From assembly GCA_024399035.1 (NCBI GenBank), contig JAKSID010000032.1:1-32188 (forward strand): 32,188 bases of DNA. The letters run 5' to 3'. Numbering within the stretch: position 1 is the stretch's first letter; each line of letters starts with the position of its first letter. A program made the position numbers and the translations under genes. The stretch is from Fibrobacter sp. GTDB lineage: Bacteria; Fibrobacterota; Fibrobacteria; Fibrobacterales; Fibrobacteraceae. This document shows positions 1-8,400 of the stretch, one piece after another. The notes beneath the pieces were generated by a model, which was given only the letters and a program-made list of their open reading frames with translations, did not search any database and was not told the DNA's origin.

Positions 1-680
1 TGCAGCAGCAGTGGCGCCACGACGGCCGTGAAAATGCCAGCGATGCCGATGGCCAAGGAACTCATGGCACCTTGGGTTTCTCCGATTTCCATGGCGCGAG
101 TGGTGCCTAGGGCATGGCTTGCTGTACCAATGGCGATACCTTGGGCCACCTTGTGCTTAATGTGGAAGAACTTGCAAACCACTGAAGCGGTGACAGCGCC
201 GGTAATTCCTGTAATCACGATGGAAATAATGGTAATGCTGGGAATGCCGCCAATCTGTTCGGAAACTACGGAGCCCATGGGAATGGTGATGGACTTTGGA
301 ACCAAGGAAAGCATCAAGGTTTCGCTAAGGCCAACCAACTTAGAGGCTGCCACCACACAACAAATGGAGGTGAGGCTACCGACGGCGATGCCTGCCAAAA
401 TCGGGAGCCAGTGCTTTTTCAAGTTGCCCAGCTGCCTATAGAGTGGAACTGCCAGCACAACGGTTGCGGGGCCCAGCAGAATAGAAATGTAGTCGCCGCC
501 AATTTTGTAACTGTCGTAGCTGATGCCGGTGATCATGAGGAAACCAACAATCAGGATCAAGCCAATCAGCAACGGATTCAAAATGGAGTACTTGAACTTT
601 TTATTCAAAGCCACACCCGCTTCGAAGGCGGCCAAGGTCAGGAAAATTCCGAACAGGGGCGAGTTGATGATGGTGTTCAT
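1..680 (-). CDS. lrgB: LrgB/CidB-family membrane protein (partial, runs off left edge)
   Basis: This is an integral inner-membrane protein of the LrgB (CidB/YohK) family. It is the partner of the LrgA holin-like protein, and the pair is linked in other bacteria to control of murein hydrolase activity or to export of small metabolites. The minus-strand frame starts at an ATG at 680 and stays open to base 1, about 226 residues, so only the extreme C-terminus is missing. The translation is a series of hydrophobic helices and contains the family-typical segments LVPKSITIPMG and GIAIGTASHALGTTRA. Its ATG overlaps the stop of the upstream lrgA by 4 bp (ATGA), so the two genes are translationally coupled. 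Family assignment is confident; the substrate is not known. Confidence 0.9.
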   Translation of the reverse strand, partial: MNTIINSPLFGIFLTLAAFEAGVALNKKFKYSILNPLLIGLILIVGFLMITGISYDSYKIGGDYISILLGPATVVLAVPLYRQLGNLKKHWLPILAGIAVGSLTSICCVVAASKLVGLSETLMLSLVPKSITIPMGSVVSEQIGGIPSITIISIVITGITGAVTASVVCKFFHIKHKVAQGIAIGTASHALGTTRAMEIGETQGAMSSLAIGIAGIFTAVVAPLLL

Positions 681-1087
681 TTCTTCCCCCTAGTGGATTG
701 TTTCATCTCTTCATCTTCAAGTTGTTCGATGTTCAGACGCTTTTCTTGATGGCCAATGAGAAACTGCGTGGTAAGGCCGGTGGCTGCCAAGCTGATGAGC
801 GTCAGTACGATGCAAAGAAGGAGTAGGGTGGGCCACTGGCTAAGAATGTCGTCGCCAACGGTCATAATGGCGATGCTTGGCGGCAAGAAGAAAAGTGCCA
901 GATGGTTCAAGAAGAAACTGGAAACACCGGAAATCTGTTCCGGTTTAAGAATTTTAGTACAAAGTAATATAAGGAGCAGAACCATGCCGAGAATGTTGCC
1001 CGGGATAGGGATGCCAACCACTCGGTTCAGAAATTCGCCTGCCAGGCAAATGGCAAAAATTACGGCAATTTGAAGAGGTATTCTCAT
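677..1087 (-). CDS. lrgA: LrgA/CidA-family holin-like protein
   Basis: This small membrane protein of 136 residues has about four predicted transmembrane helices and belongs to the CidA/LrgA holin-like family. It shows the family hallmarks PIPGNILGMVLLL near residues 28-40 and FFLPPSIAIM near 70-80. I chose the ATG at 1087, giving MRIPLQIAV, because the frame further upstream to 1174 is not family sequence and runs into an intergenic repeat. No clear Shine-Dalgarno site precedes it. It is the first gene of a two-gene unit with lrgB. Together they are thought to form a membrane complex that modulates cell-wall hydrolysis or metabolite efflux; which of these applies here is not visible. Confidence 0.9.
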   Translation of the reverse strand: MRIPLQIAVIFAICLAGEFLNRVVGIPIPGNILGMVLLLILLCTKILKPEQISGVSSFFLNHLALFFLPPSIAIMTVGDDILSQWPTLLLLCIVLTLISLAATGLTTQFLIGHQEKRLNIEQLEDEEMKQSTRGKK

Positions 1088-1110
1088 AGCGGGGGAAAAT
1101 ATAGGAAAAT

Positions 1111-1197
1111 TAGTGATTAGTACACAGTGGTTAGTAAACAGTATTTTTGCGGGAACTTTTAAATAACTAACCACTAACCACTAACCACTGTTTACTA
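1111..1197. repeat. CTAACCA heptamer repeats with inverted copy between lrgA and fmt
   Basis: Three perfect tandem copies of CTAACCA lie at 1167-1187. An inverted copy lies to the left: bases 1125-1135 (CAGTGGTTAGT) are the exact reverse complement of 1180-1190, and 1132-1141 (TAGTAAACAG) are the exact reverse complement of 1188-1197. The region can fold into two alternative hairpins. It sits in the divergent spacer between lrgA and fmt, so it could be an operator or a dispersed repeat. Confidence 0.7.
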
Positions 1198-1208
1198 CAT
1201 TGTCCTTC

Positions 1209-2135
1209 ATGAAAATCGTTTTTATGGGTACGCCGGAATTTGCGGCTTGTTTCTTGAAGCACTTGAAAGAAAGTGACTTCGCTGATGTAGTTGGTGTTGT
1301 AACTCAGCCGGATCGCCCCGCTGGTCGTGGCCGCGTGCTGACTCCTCCGCCTGTGAAGAGCCTGGCTCTGGAATATGGCCTGCCGGTTTTGCAGCCTACT
1401 GATTTGAAGGCTCCGGAATTTGAAGAAGAACTCCGCGCCTTTGGTGCAGATCTTTTTGTGGTGGTGGCTTACTCCATCCTGCCCAAGAACATTCTTGGTG
1501 TTGCCAAGTTCGGTGCCGTAAACGTTCACGGCAGCATGTTGCCTAAGTACCGCGGTGCCGCTCCTGTACAGCGCGCCATTGCCGACGGCCTGCCTGCTAC
1601 TGGCGTTACCGTTTTCCGCCTGGACGAAAAGATGGACCACGGTCCTATTCTTGCCCAGCGCGAAATCATTATCGACCATCAGGACACTACCGCCTCCTTG
1701 CTGGAAAAGATGGTGGCTCCCGGTTGCGAAGCTCTGGACGATGCTATCAACCAGCTCATTACCGGTACCGAAAAGGATTTGACCCAGGATCACGCCCAGG
1801 CATCTGGTGCTCCCAAGCTGAAGAAGGAAGAAGGTCTCATTGACTTCAACCTGCCGGCTCGCGTCATTCACAACCGCATTCGCGCTTTCAATCCGTGGCC
1901 CGGTGGATATGGCAAGCTGGGTGGCCGCATGGTTTACCTCCGCGTCACCGACACTCCGGAAAACGGCCCCAGCCTGACTCCGGGCGCAGTGGCCTTCAAG
2001 GACAAACGTTTCTATGTGGGTACCGGTGAAGGTCTTCTGGAAGTGATTGAAATTCAGGCAGAAGGCAAGAAGCCTATGCCGGTAGCTGACTTTATGCGTG
2101 GCATCCAGAATCACGAGGGACTTGCATTTTGCTAA
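1209..2135 (+). CDS. fmt: Methionyl-tRNA formyltransferase
   Basis: The enzyme transfers a formyl group from 10-formyltetrahydrofolate to Met-tRNA(fMet), which starts bacterial translation. The 308-residue product has the usual length. The N-terminal formyltransferase domain carries the folate-binding segment HGSMLPKYRG, with catalytic Asn105 and His107 (NVHGS) and Asp143 in MDHGPIL. The smaller C-terminal domain (about 205-308) includes INFxxPARxIHNRIRAFxPWPG-like sequence. I chose the ATG at 1209, giving MKIVFMGTPEF; an in-frame TTG at 1200 would add only three residues. There is no obvious Shine-Dalgarno site. The stop codon lies inside or just before the start region of rsmB, so the two are likely co-transcribed; fmt next to rsmB is a common bacterial arrangement. 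Confidence 0.97.
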   Translation: MKIVFMGTPEFAACFLKHLKESDFADVVGVVTQPDRPAGRGRVLTPPPVKSLALEYGLPVLQPTDLKAPEFEEELRAFGADLFVVVAYSILPKNILGVAKFGAVNVHGSMLPKYRGAAPVQRAIADGLPATGVTVFRLDEKMDHGPILAQREIIIDHQDTTASLLEKMVAPGCEALDDAINQLITGTEKDLTQDHAQASGAPKLKKEEGLIDFNLPARVIHNRIRAFNPWPGGYGKLGGRMVYLRVTDTPENGPSLTPGAVAFKDKRFYVGTGEGLLEVIEIQAEGKKPMPVADFMRGIQNHEGLAFC

Positions 2136-2167
2136 ACGACTCCAGACCTGTTAAAGCCAAGGATCCC

Positions 2168-3442
2168 ATGAAGGACCGCAAGGATGCCTACCGCGTTTTG
2201 ATGCTGTGGGTGAATGAAGGATCTTTCATTAAGGAAAGCGGACTTTCTCCTTTCGCCATGGAAATTGCGTTGGGTGTTTGCAGACGTCATCTGTACCTGG
2301 AATACTTCATTAAGGGCCTTGTGAAAAAAATGCCCAGTTACGAAGTGCAGATGATTATTGAAGTGGGCTTGTTCCAGATGTTCTTTATGAACGTGCCGGA
2401 TTACGCCGCTGTCAGTACCAGTGTGGAACTGACGAAGGCTGCAAGACTTGGTGATGGCGCAGGTCGTTTGATTAACGGTGTGCTGGGTGCAGCAAAGAAA
2501 GCGGGCTTGCCTCAGATGCCGCCGCAGCGCGTACGCCGGGTGTCCATTGAAAACTCGGTGCCGGAATGGATTGTGCGCCGTTGGTTTGACGTGTACGGCG
2601 GTGATGCCGCCGAGGCGCTTGCTAAGAAGACCTTGGAACGCCCCACGGAATGGCTGCGCGTCAACTTGCAGAAAATTTCTGCGCCCAAGCTGGCCCAGAA
2701 GCTGGGCTTTGAAAACGCCTCTATTCTGTACGATCGTTTTATTGAAGTTCCCGCAAGTGCAAAACTGAAGGCCGTGCTTGAATCGGATTCCTTTGCCAAG
2801 GGTGAATTCAGCCTGCAGAATCCCTCCGCATACGAAGTGGTAAAACTGCTGGATATGAAGCCCGGCATGAAGGTTTGGGATGCTTGTGCTGCTCCTGGCG
2901 GCAAGTCGGCCCTCCTTGCAGAAATGGATTCCTCCTACAGTATTCTGGCTAGCGATGTTTCTGATTTCCGCATGGCCAAGATGCAGGACTTGGCAGACCG
3001 TTTGGGACTTTCCAACATCCAGACTGCATGCATCGACGTGCTCTCTCTGAAGGATGGCCGCGGAATGGAATACGTTGCCCGCGGCTTGAATCTGTCTCCT
3101 GGCGCTCAGGTGGATCGCATCTTGCTGGATGTGCCCTGCAGCAACATGGGTGTTATCGCCCGCCGACCGGAGGCGATTTATCGTTTGACCAACCAGTCCC
3201 TGAAGGAACTGGCAGAACTTCAGTACAAGTTGCTGGAGTCCGCTTCTACCGCCCTTGCAGAAAACGGAATTCTGGTCTACGCCACTTGCAGCCCCGATCC
3301 CGTAGAGACCACTCAGGTTATTTCCAAGTTCTTAAAGGCTCATCCGGACTTTGCCAAGGCGGGCGACCCGCAGCTCCCGGGTAACAGGGATTCTCGCTTC
3401 GACGGTTTCTTTGCCCAGGCCCTGACCCGAAAGAAAGCGTAA
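2168..3442 (+). CDS. rsmB: 16S rRNA (cytosine-C5)-methyltransferase RsmB
   Basis: This SAM-dependent enzyme makes 5-methylcytosine at position 967 (E. coli numbering) of 16S rRNA. The N-terminal 140 or so residues form the NusB-like RNA-binding domain; the rest is a Rossmann methyltransferase. Motif I is DACAAPGGKSALLAEM, motif IV is LLDVPCSNMGVIARRPEA, and motif VI is YATCSPDPVETTQV. The Cys in PCS and the Cys in TCS are the release and catalytic cysteines of RNA m5C methyltransferases. The ATG at 2168 has an AAGGA just upstream and gives 424 residues, close to the E. coli protein. A TTG at 2129 is an alternative that would overlap fmt. Confidence 0.95.
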   Translation: MKDRKDAYRVLMLWVNEGSFIKESGLSPFAMEIALGVCRRHLYLEYFIKGLVKKMPSYEVQMIIEVGLFQMFFMNVPDYAAVSTSVELTKAARLGDGAGRLINGVLGAAKKAGLPQMPPQRVRRVSIENSVPEWIVRRWFDVYGGDAAEALAKKTLERPTEWLRVNLQKISAPKLAQKLGFENASILYDRFIEVPASAKLKAVLESDSFAKGEFSLQNPSAYEVVKLLDMKPGMKVWDACAAPGGKSALLAEMDSSYSILASDVSDFRMAKMQDLADRLGLSNIQTACIDVLSLKDGRGMEYVARGLNLSPGAQVDRILLDVPCSNMGVIARRPEAIYRLTNQSLKELAELQYKLLESASTALAENGILVYATCSPDPVETTQVISKFLKAHPDFAKAGDPQLPGNRDSRFDGFFAQALTRKKA

Positions 3443-3481
3443 TAACGTTTTTTGCAACGGATTTCGACGGAACGGTTTTCT

Positions 3482-4147
3482 ATGAATAAGTTGAAAGTTC
3501 TATTTGTGGCGATGGCCGCTATGGTCTGCTCCGCGCTAGCCCAGACAGATTCTACTGCGCTGGCCCAGACCGACTCGGCAACAGTCGCTGCGCCAGTATC
3601 TGTCCAGACAGATTCGGCAAAGGCTCCCCAGGACTACGCCTTTGAACATTTCTACGCCTACATCGAAGGCGGCGAAATCTACCCCTGGGGCGACCTTCAA
3701 GATGCCGTAGAAAATACCATGTACGGTGGCATCGGCATTCGTTACTCCTATTGGAAGAATGCCGACGGTTTCATGTCTTTCAACTATTCTTATTTCAAGC
3801 CCGTTCCCAGCACAAAGATTGATGGCGTTCATCAGTTCTCTGGTAAGGTTGGCCTGGATTTTCGTATTAAGTACATCAAGCCGGTTGTGGTGGGCGCAGG
3901 CTTTGCCTGTAACTTTACCCGCGCCGATATGCAAGATGGCGTGGATATCAGTTTTGAAAACGACTTGGGCGGAACCTTGGCCGATAACGAAACGGAATTC
4001 GGTTGGTTCTTCCGCGTAAGATTGCCCTTGTTCAGTTACAACAAATTCAACGTGGGTTTCAACGCCCAGTGGGAAGAACTTTGGACCTTGCCCAAGCGCT
4101 CTGATATGCTGACCATGGGCCTGTACATCGAAAGGGAAATATGGTAA
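3482..4147 (+). CDS. Secreted outer-membrane beta-barrel-like protein, function unknown
   Basis: I do not recognise a named family. The 221-residue product begins with a signal peptide (MNKLKVLFVAMAAMVCSALA) likely cut after the Ala-rich stretch. A short linker with repeated AQTDS/VQTDS units follows, and then alternating aromatic and polar strands (for example GGIGIRYSYW, FSGKVGLDFRIKYI, VGFNAQWEELW) typical of a small outer-membrane barrel. The start at 3482 was chosen because it begins the signal peptide; an upstream in-frame start at 3452 would bury it. The stop overlaps the next ATG by one base (TAATG), so it is translationally coupled to the following large barrel protein. It may work with that protein, which is an inference from coupling only. 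Confidence 0.75.
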   Translation: MNKLKVLFVAMAAMVCSALAQTDSTALAQTDSATVAAPVSVQTDSAKAPQDYAFEHFYAYIEGGEIYPWGDLQDAVENTMYGGIGIRYSYWKNADGFMSFNYSYFKPVPSTKIDGVHQFSGKVGLDFRIKYIKPVVVGAGFACNFTRADMQDGVDISFENDLGGTLADNETEFGWFFRVRLPLFSYNKFNVGFNAQWEELWTLPKRSDMLTMGLYIEREIW

Positions 4148-5853
4148 TGAAAAAGATTATCCTTCCTTTTTTGACTGCCGCCTTGATGTCTAGCGTTTTT
4201 GTGTGCACCGCCTTTGCAGAAGTGGATGCTGAAATTGAAGGCATGGAATACGAAGTCCGCGGAGACGGCACCTTCTTGATTGGTGGCCCCACTTTTGGTT
4301 TTGACCGAATCATGGGTGCTGGCGGAACTTTCTCTGAAAGCGAATTGTGGACTCCGGCTAAGCTTCGTGACCGACTGCTTTTCAATCGTATGTCGGGTAC
4401 ACCTTCTTGGACGCCCATGGCTCCTGCGGTTTGGTTCAAGACCGGCAACGAACTTGGCGATTTGATTTATCAGAACTTGCTGCCCAGCGATGAACCCAAT
4501 CCGGCAAATCGCACGCCTTATTTGGAAGGCGGCTTTACTACGCCTGCATTCAAGGGTTTCTGGGCTACAGCTCGCTATTTCCAGGATGACCATTTCTGCG
4601 GTAGGACCGCTGGCCCCCGCAAGCAAATGGTCGGCGAAAGTTTTGCTCACTTTGGCGAAAACATTCCGCTGTTCAGTACGCTTTACGGCGGCCTCGGCTA
4701 CACCAATTCTCTTGTGAATGCGTCACTCCTTGTTGGTGATGAATACCTGTGGACTTACACCGCAACGTCACGCTGGATCCCAGTTCACTATTCTCCCCGA
4801 ATCGAAGCCCGTGCCGATGTAAAGAATGTTTCTGTGACCTTGGCTTATGAAGACGGCGAATACAAGAATGTGGCCAAGAAAGAACATGGCACCCGCCAGG
4901 AAGTAAACGGCTCTGTGTACTACAAGCGCGGTGAAGCTTGCAAGAAGGGCATGCTGCAGGTGGCTGCTGGCCTTGCATTCCGCGCGGTGGATGATTCCGG
5001 CATGGTGTATACAGAACTGGAAGAAGACCGTGTTTTCTGGCCCTTTATTGAATTGCGCGCCCAGCCTATTCCTCGCTTGACTGCAGACGTGATGTTCGGT
5101 ATTAACGAACGCGATTGGCTTGTGCAGGACAGCATCCAGTTTACTTCGCCCACTCCCAAGAAAATGGGCATTGTGGCTGGTGTCAAGAATATTTCTGGTA
5201 CCCGTTTGAATCCGTTGGCCGATACCAAGGAATTTATGGATGACCACGAAATCAACTTGGTAGCTGACGGTCAGATGACTTTGATTCAGGGCTACGCTGT
5301 TTTCAACGACACCTTGGGTAATATGAACATCGGTGGCCGCGGTAGTTACTGGGCTGAATATGGTGCCGAAACTTTTGATGTGGAAGGCTATGTGGACGGT
5401 TCCTTGACTTATCGCTACGGAAATGTTTCCCGCATTGATTCTTGGATCAAGGGCGTGACTGGTGAAATCTGGTTTAACGCCTGGTATCAGGACATTTTCA
5501 AGTTTAATGCCATAGCTGGTTTCGAAAGACTGGATGGCCTGACAAAGAAACTGGAAGTGACTCCGGCGGAATACTTTGTTGCTTTTGGCGGTGACTGGCT
5601 GATCAACAAAACCTTTAGAATTGCCCATTCCATCAAGTATCGCAGCGATGCCCGATGGAATTTACGCAGCCCGGATCCCATGGTTGTAAAGGGGGACTGG
5701 TACTGGGACGTGACTTTTGAAGAACGTATTCCCAAGTACGGAATTGTGTTCTCTGGAACGTTGCTCCATGCCTTGGCAAACGAAGTAATCGAAGTTCCCA
5801 ACTCCGGTTACGACCGCTTCCGCTTGGTCTGCACAGCTAAGAAGACATTTTAA
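4147..5853 (+). CDS. Large secreted outer-membrane-type protein, function unknown
   Basis: The product is about 568 residues with a clear signal peptide (MKKIILPFLTAALMSS, ending near CTAFA). The mature part is rich in aromatic residues and has alternating patterns expected for a 16- to 20-strand barrel, for example GRGSYWAEYGAETFDVEGYV and IVFSGTLLHALA. I chose the ATG at 4147 because an AAGGGA lies 9 bases upstream and the codon overlaps the previous stop. The ATG at 4141 is the alternative. No enzyme motif was seen. It could be a porin or a lineage-specific surface protein. It ends only 7 bases before the convergent mutY stop, with no obvious terminator between them. Confidence 0.75.
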   Translation: MKKIILPFLTAALMSSVFVCTAFAEVDAEIEGMEYEVRGDGTFLIGGPTFGFDRIMGAGGTFSESELWTPAKLRDRLLFNRMSGTPSWTPMAPAVWFKTGNELGDLIYQNLLPSDEPNPANRTPYLEGGFTTPAFKGFWATARYFQDDHFCGRTAGPRKQMVGESFAHFGENIPLFSTLYGGLGYTNSLVNASLLVGDEYLWTYTATSRWIPVHYSPRIEARADVKNVSVTLAYEDGEYKNVAKKEHGTRQEVNGSVYYKRGEACKKGMLQVAAGLAFRAVDDSGMVYTELEEDRVFWPFIELRAQPIPRLTADVMFGINERDWLVQDSIQFTSPTPKKMGIVAGVKNISGTRLNPLADTKEFMDDHEINLVADGQMTLIQGYAVFNDTLGNMNIGGRGSYWAEYGAETFDVEGYVDGSLTYRYGNVSRIDSWIKGVTGEIWFNAWYQDIFKFNAIAGFERLDGLTKKLEVTPAEYFVAFGGDWLINKTFRIAHSIKYRSDARWNLRSPDPMVVKGDWYWDVTFEERIPKYGIVFSGTLLHALANEVIEVPNSGYDRFRLVCTAKKTF

Positions 5854-5860
5854 AAACTTG

Positions 5861-6916
5861 CTAGATCAGTTCTAAAGCTTTCAAGCTGAAACTATTGGCC
5901 AGGGTCTCCGTGACCTTGGCTTTTTCAATCCACTGAAAGTCCGGATGATTGATAGCGGCCTTGGTGGCGGTGGTTTTCAGAATCACGTGAAGAACGTCGC
6001 AGCTGATTTTGTGTACGGTAATATTGTGCTTGATCTGGCCCACGCGCTGCTGCTCTAAAACCTGGTCAATGTTGAGTAGTTTTTCGGCTTCTACAGGGAG
6101 GCCCGCAGCCACGCTTTTCAACGTTTCAAAGTGGGGCAGGGCGAACTGGTTGCTAAAGAATTTTTGACCGCCGTGAATGGCGAGGATTTTGTGGTCCTTG
6201 GATTCTACCACGAGGACGGTGCCATGCCAATCTTTTTGAATGTGCTTTTTCGGCGGCGGGAACTGTGCTGCAGTGCCGTTGGTATATGCCTTGCATTGGC
6301 CGCGAAGGGGGCATTTCTCGCAATCCGGATTCTTGATTTTGCAGACAGTTCGGCCCAGTTCCATCAAGGCTTCGTTATGCATGTAGGCCTTGGGTGAGTC
6401 TGCGACCTGCTTTGCGAAATCCCAGTAGGTGGCTGCCGCGGTGGCGCTTTCTGTGGGCAAGAAATTCAGGGCGTGGAACCTAGAGAAAATGCGGACCAGG
6501 TTGCCGTCCAGAATGGCTTCGGGCTTATGGTAGGCCAGGCTCAAAATTGCGCCGGCGGTGTATGCGCCAATGCCTGGGAGTGCTTCCAGTTCCTTGCGGG
6601 TAGCGGGGAGGGATCCTTTCACGGTTTGCGCCGTCTTCAAAATATTACGTGCGCGGCTATAATAACCCAGCCCCTGCCAGTATTTAAACACGTCCGCTTC
6701 ACTTGCGGCGGCCAGCGTCGAAATGTCCGGAAACCGTTCCATCCAGCGAACAAAGTAATCGCATACGGTACTTACCTGGGTCTGCTGCAGCATGGTTTCG
6801 CTAATCCACACGGCGTAGGGATCTCGCATGGCATTTAAATCAAGAGAGCGCCACGGCAGAGCTGCGGCGTTCTTTGAAAACCATTCACGTAGTTTCTTTA
6901 ATTCGCGAGAATCCAT
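5861..6916 (-). CDS. mutY: A/G-specific adenine glycosylase MutY
   Basis: MutY removes adenine mispaired with 8-oxoguanine in DNA. The 351-residue protein has the helix-hairpin-helix-GPD fold: catalytic Glu40 in ETMLQQTQV, the hairpin LPGIGAYTAG at 113-122 and catalytic Asp137 in ILDGNLVRI. The [4Fe-4S] cluster loop is Cys192-x6-Cys199-x2-Cys202-x5-Cys208. The C-terminal Nudix-like domain (about 230-351) is short, and the position of the FSH lesion-reading loop reads HNITVHKI, so the usual Ser-His pair is replaced by Thr-Val. It is transcribed after the glycosyltransferase with a 35-base gap, which holds a GC-rich inverted repeat (CCGGG and CCCGG) without a T-run. No strong Shine-Dalgarno site is visible. 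Confidence 0.95.
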   Translation of the reverse strand: MDSRELKKLREWFSKNAAALPWRSLDLNAMRDPYAVWISETMLQQTQVSTVCDYFVRWMERFPDISTLAAASEADVFKYWQGLGYYSRARNILKTAQTVKGSLPATRKELEALPGIGAYTAGAILSLAYHKPEAILDGNLVRIFSRFHALNFLPTESATAAATYWDFAKQVADSPKAYMHNEALMELGRTVCKIKNPDCEKCPLRGQCKAYTNGTAAQFPPPKKHIQKDWHGTVLVVESKDHKILAIHGGQKFFSNQFALPHFETLKSVAAGLPVEAEKLLNIDQVLEQQRVGQIKHNITVHKISCDVLHVILKTTATKAAINHPDFQWIEKAKVTETLANSFSLKALELI

Positions 6917-6951
6917 ATAATGTGCCGGGCGGGCGTTTTGCTCCCGGAACC

Positions 6952-8400
6952 TTAGACTTTGTAATAGTCCTTGGCCACCTTTCGGAAGTATTCGAACTGA
7001 GAATTGCTGGCGTTTTCCAGAGTGTAGCGTGAGCTACGAACCTGGCAATCCTTGCGCATCTGCTGGTAGGCTTCTGCGTTTTCCAGTTTCAACTTGCGGC
7101 AATCTTCTAGAGCCTGCAGCCATTGTTCTTCATCGATGGGCAGGATCTTTCCGTGCTTTTCGCTATCGACAATGTTGCGTGGACCACCATAATTGCTTAC
7201 GACGGCAGGAGTGCCTGTAGACATGGCTTCAACCACGACATTTCCGAAGGTGTCCGTGGTGCTAGGGAACAAGAAGAAGTCGGAATCGGCATAGAGACCG
7301 GCCAGAGTTTCGCCGCCCTGTTCGCCTGCAAAGCTTACGCTTTCCTTCACGTCGCTCTTGGCAAAGTCAGCCTTGATTTCATCAAGGTACCAGCCGTAGC
7401 CAACGTACATCAATTCTACGTCGTCGTACTTTGCTGCAAACTTTTTCCATACGTTGTTCAAGAATTCCAGATTCTTTTCCTTGGAAATTCTACCGATAAA
7501 GGAGAATCGCACGGGGCGCTTTTCGCGGGTGCAGCCGAACTTTTCCCAAGTTCCCTGATCGCGCATAGAAGCCTGGAATCGGTCCAGAGGCAGGCCGCGG
7601 GGCATCAGTTTTACCTGATTCTCGGGCACCTTCAGTTCCTTGATAAGTGCGTTGGAGTAGTCGTCGCAGGGACTGATTACCGGTCGTGCCAGCCAGTAGA
7701 AAATACGCATCAGCATCAATACGAAAACGTGCATCCACTTGGCTTTTACCAAGGTTCTTGCATATTGGGGAACGTCGGTGCGGTAATGGCTCATGACCTT
7801 GATGCCTGCAATCTTACCGCAGAGAGCGATAAGCCAAGCGCCGGGGCTGGGCGTTTCAAGTTCAATGATGTCCACTGGATAACGCTTCAGCAAACGGAAT
7901 GCCTGCCTTACATAGGGAATGGCAAGTTCACTGTTGGCGTAACCCAGCTGTTCCATGCTAAAAAGTCGAGGCAACAAAATGCAGTAGCCGTTTTCCACAA
8001 CGCCGCAGGGGCGAGTGTTGAAGGCGCTTCCCATAAGGCCAGCCTTCATGCCGTGAGCACGCATGTAGGGAATCACGTTGCGCAGGTTGTTTGCAATGCC
8101 GTTGGTTTCGTCCAGGTTGTCGGAGTAGTAAAGAACTCTAACGTCGCTAGGATCCTTTGTCAAACGGGCTTTGCGTTCCTTGTTCAGGTAGCAGCGGAGC
8201 TTTAAAAGGCTGGGAATGCTGAGCAGTGCGGAACCGAAAACAATGGGTGGAATCCAACCGGTACGGATGTTGCCGGCGGGCTTATGCTTAAAACTGAATT
8301 TTTTGCGGAAAGTGCTGGTGACGGTGCGACCGAAAATGCCCGGACGTGTGTCCAGCTGGTCGGTGGCCTTAAGCTTTGTTGAATTTGACGCAGTCGTCAT
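6952..8400 (-). CDS. Group 4-type glycosyltransferase, membrane-associated
   Basis: This is a GT-B fold glycosyltransferase of the GT4 family (glycosyl transferases group 1), 482 residues. An N-terminal extension of about 85 residues includes a hydrophobic segment (IPPIVFGSALLSIPSLLKL) that may anchor it in the membrane. The first Rossmann domain begins at VRVLYYSDNLDETNGI, which resembles MgtA/PimB-like mannosyl- and sulfoquinovosyl-transferases. The C-terminal donor site has FSFIGRISKEKN and the E-x7-E motif near TDTFGNVVVEAMSTG. The ATG at 8400 lies 32 bp inside hisA but is supported by an AAAGGAG site at 8407-8413, six bases upstream. A role in glycolipid or cell-surface glycan synthesis is likely; donor and acceptor cannot be read from the sequence. 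Confidence 0.88.
   Translation of the reverse strand: MTTASNSTKLKATDQLDTRPGIFGRTVTSTFRKKFSFKHKPAGNIRTGWIPPIVFGSALLSIPSLLKLRCYLNKERKARLTKDPSDVRVLYYSDNLDETNGIANNLRNVIPYMRAHGMKAGLMGSAFNTRPCGVVENGYCILLPRLFSMEQLGYANSELAIPYVRQAFRLLKRYPVDIIELETPSPGAWLIALCGKIAGIKVMSHYRTDVPQYARTLVKAKWMHVFVLMLMRIFYWLARPVISPCDDYSNALIKELKVPENQVKLMPRGLPLDRFQASMRDQGTWEKFGCTREKRPVRFSFIGRISKEKNLEFLNNVWKKFAAKYDDVELMYVGYGWYLDEIKADFAKSDVKESVSFAGEQGGETLAGLYADSDFFLFPSTTDTFGNVVVEAMSTGTPAVVSNYGGPRNIVDSEKHGKILPIDEEQWLQALEDCRKLKLENAEAYQQMRKDCQVRSSRYTLENASNSQFEYFRKVAKDYYKV

Noticed and set aside
3452..3481. Upstream start of the first outer-membrane protein
   Set aside because: It would place ten extra polar residues before the signal peptide; the ATG at 3482 begins a normal signal.
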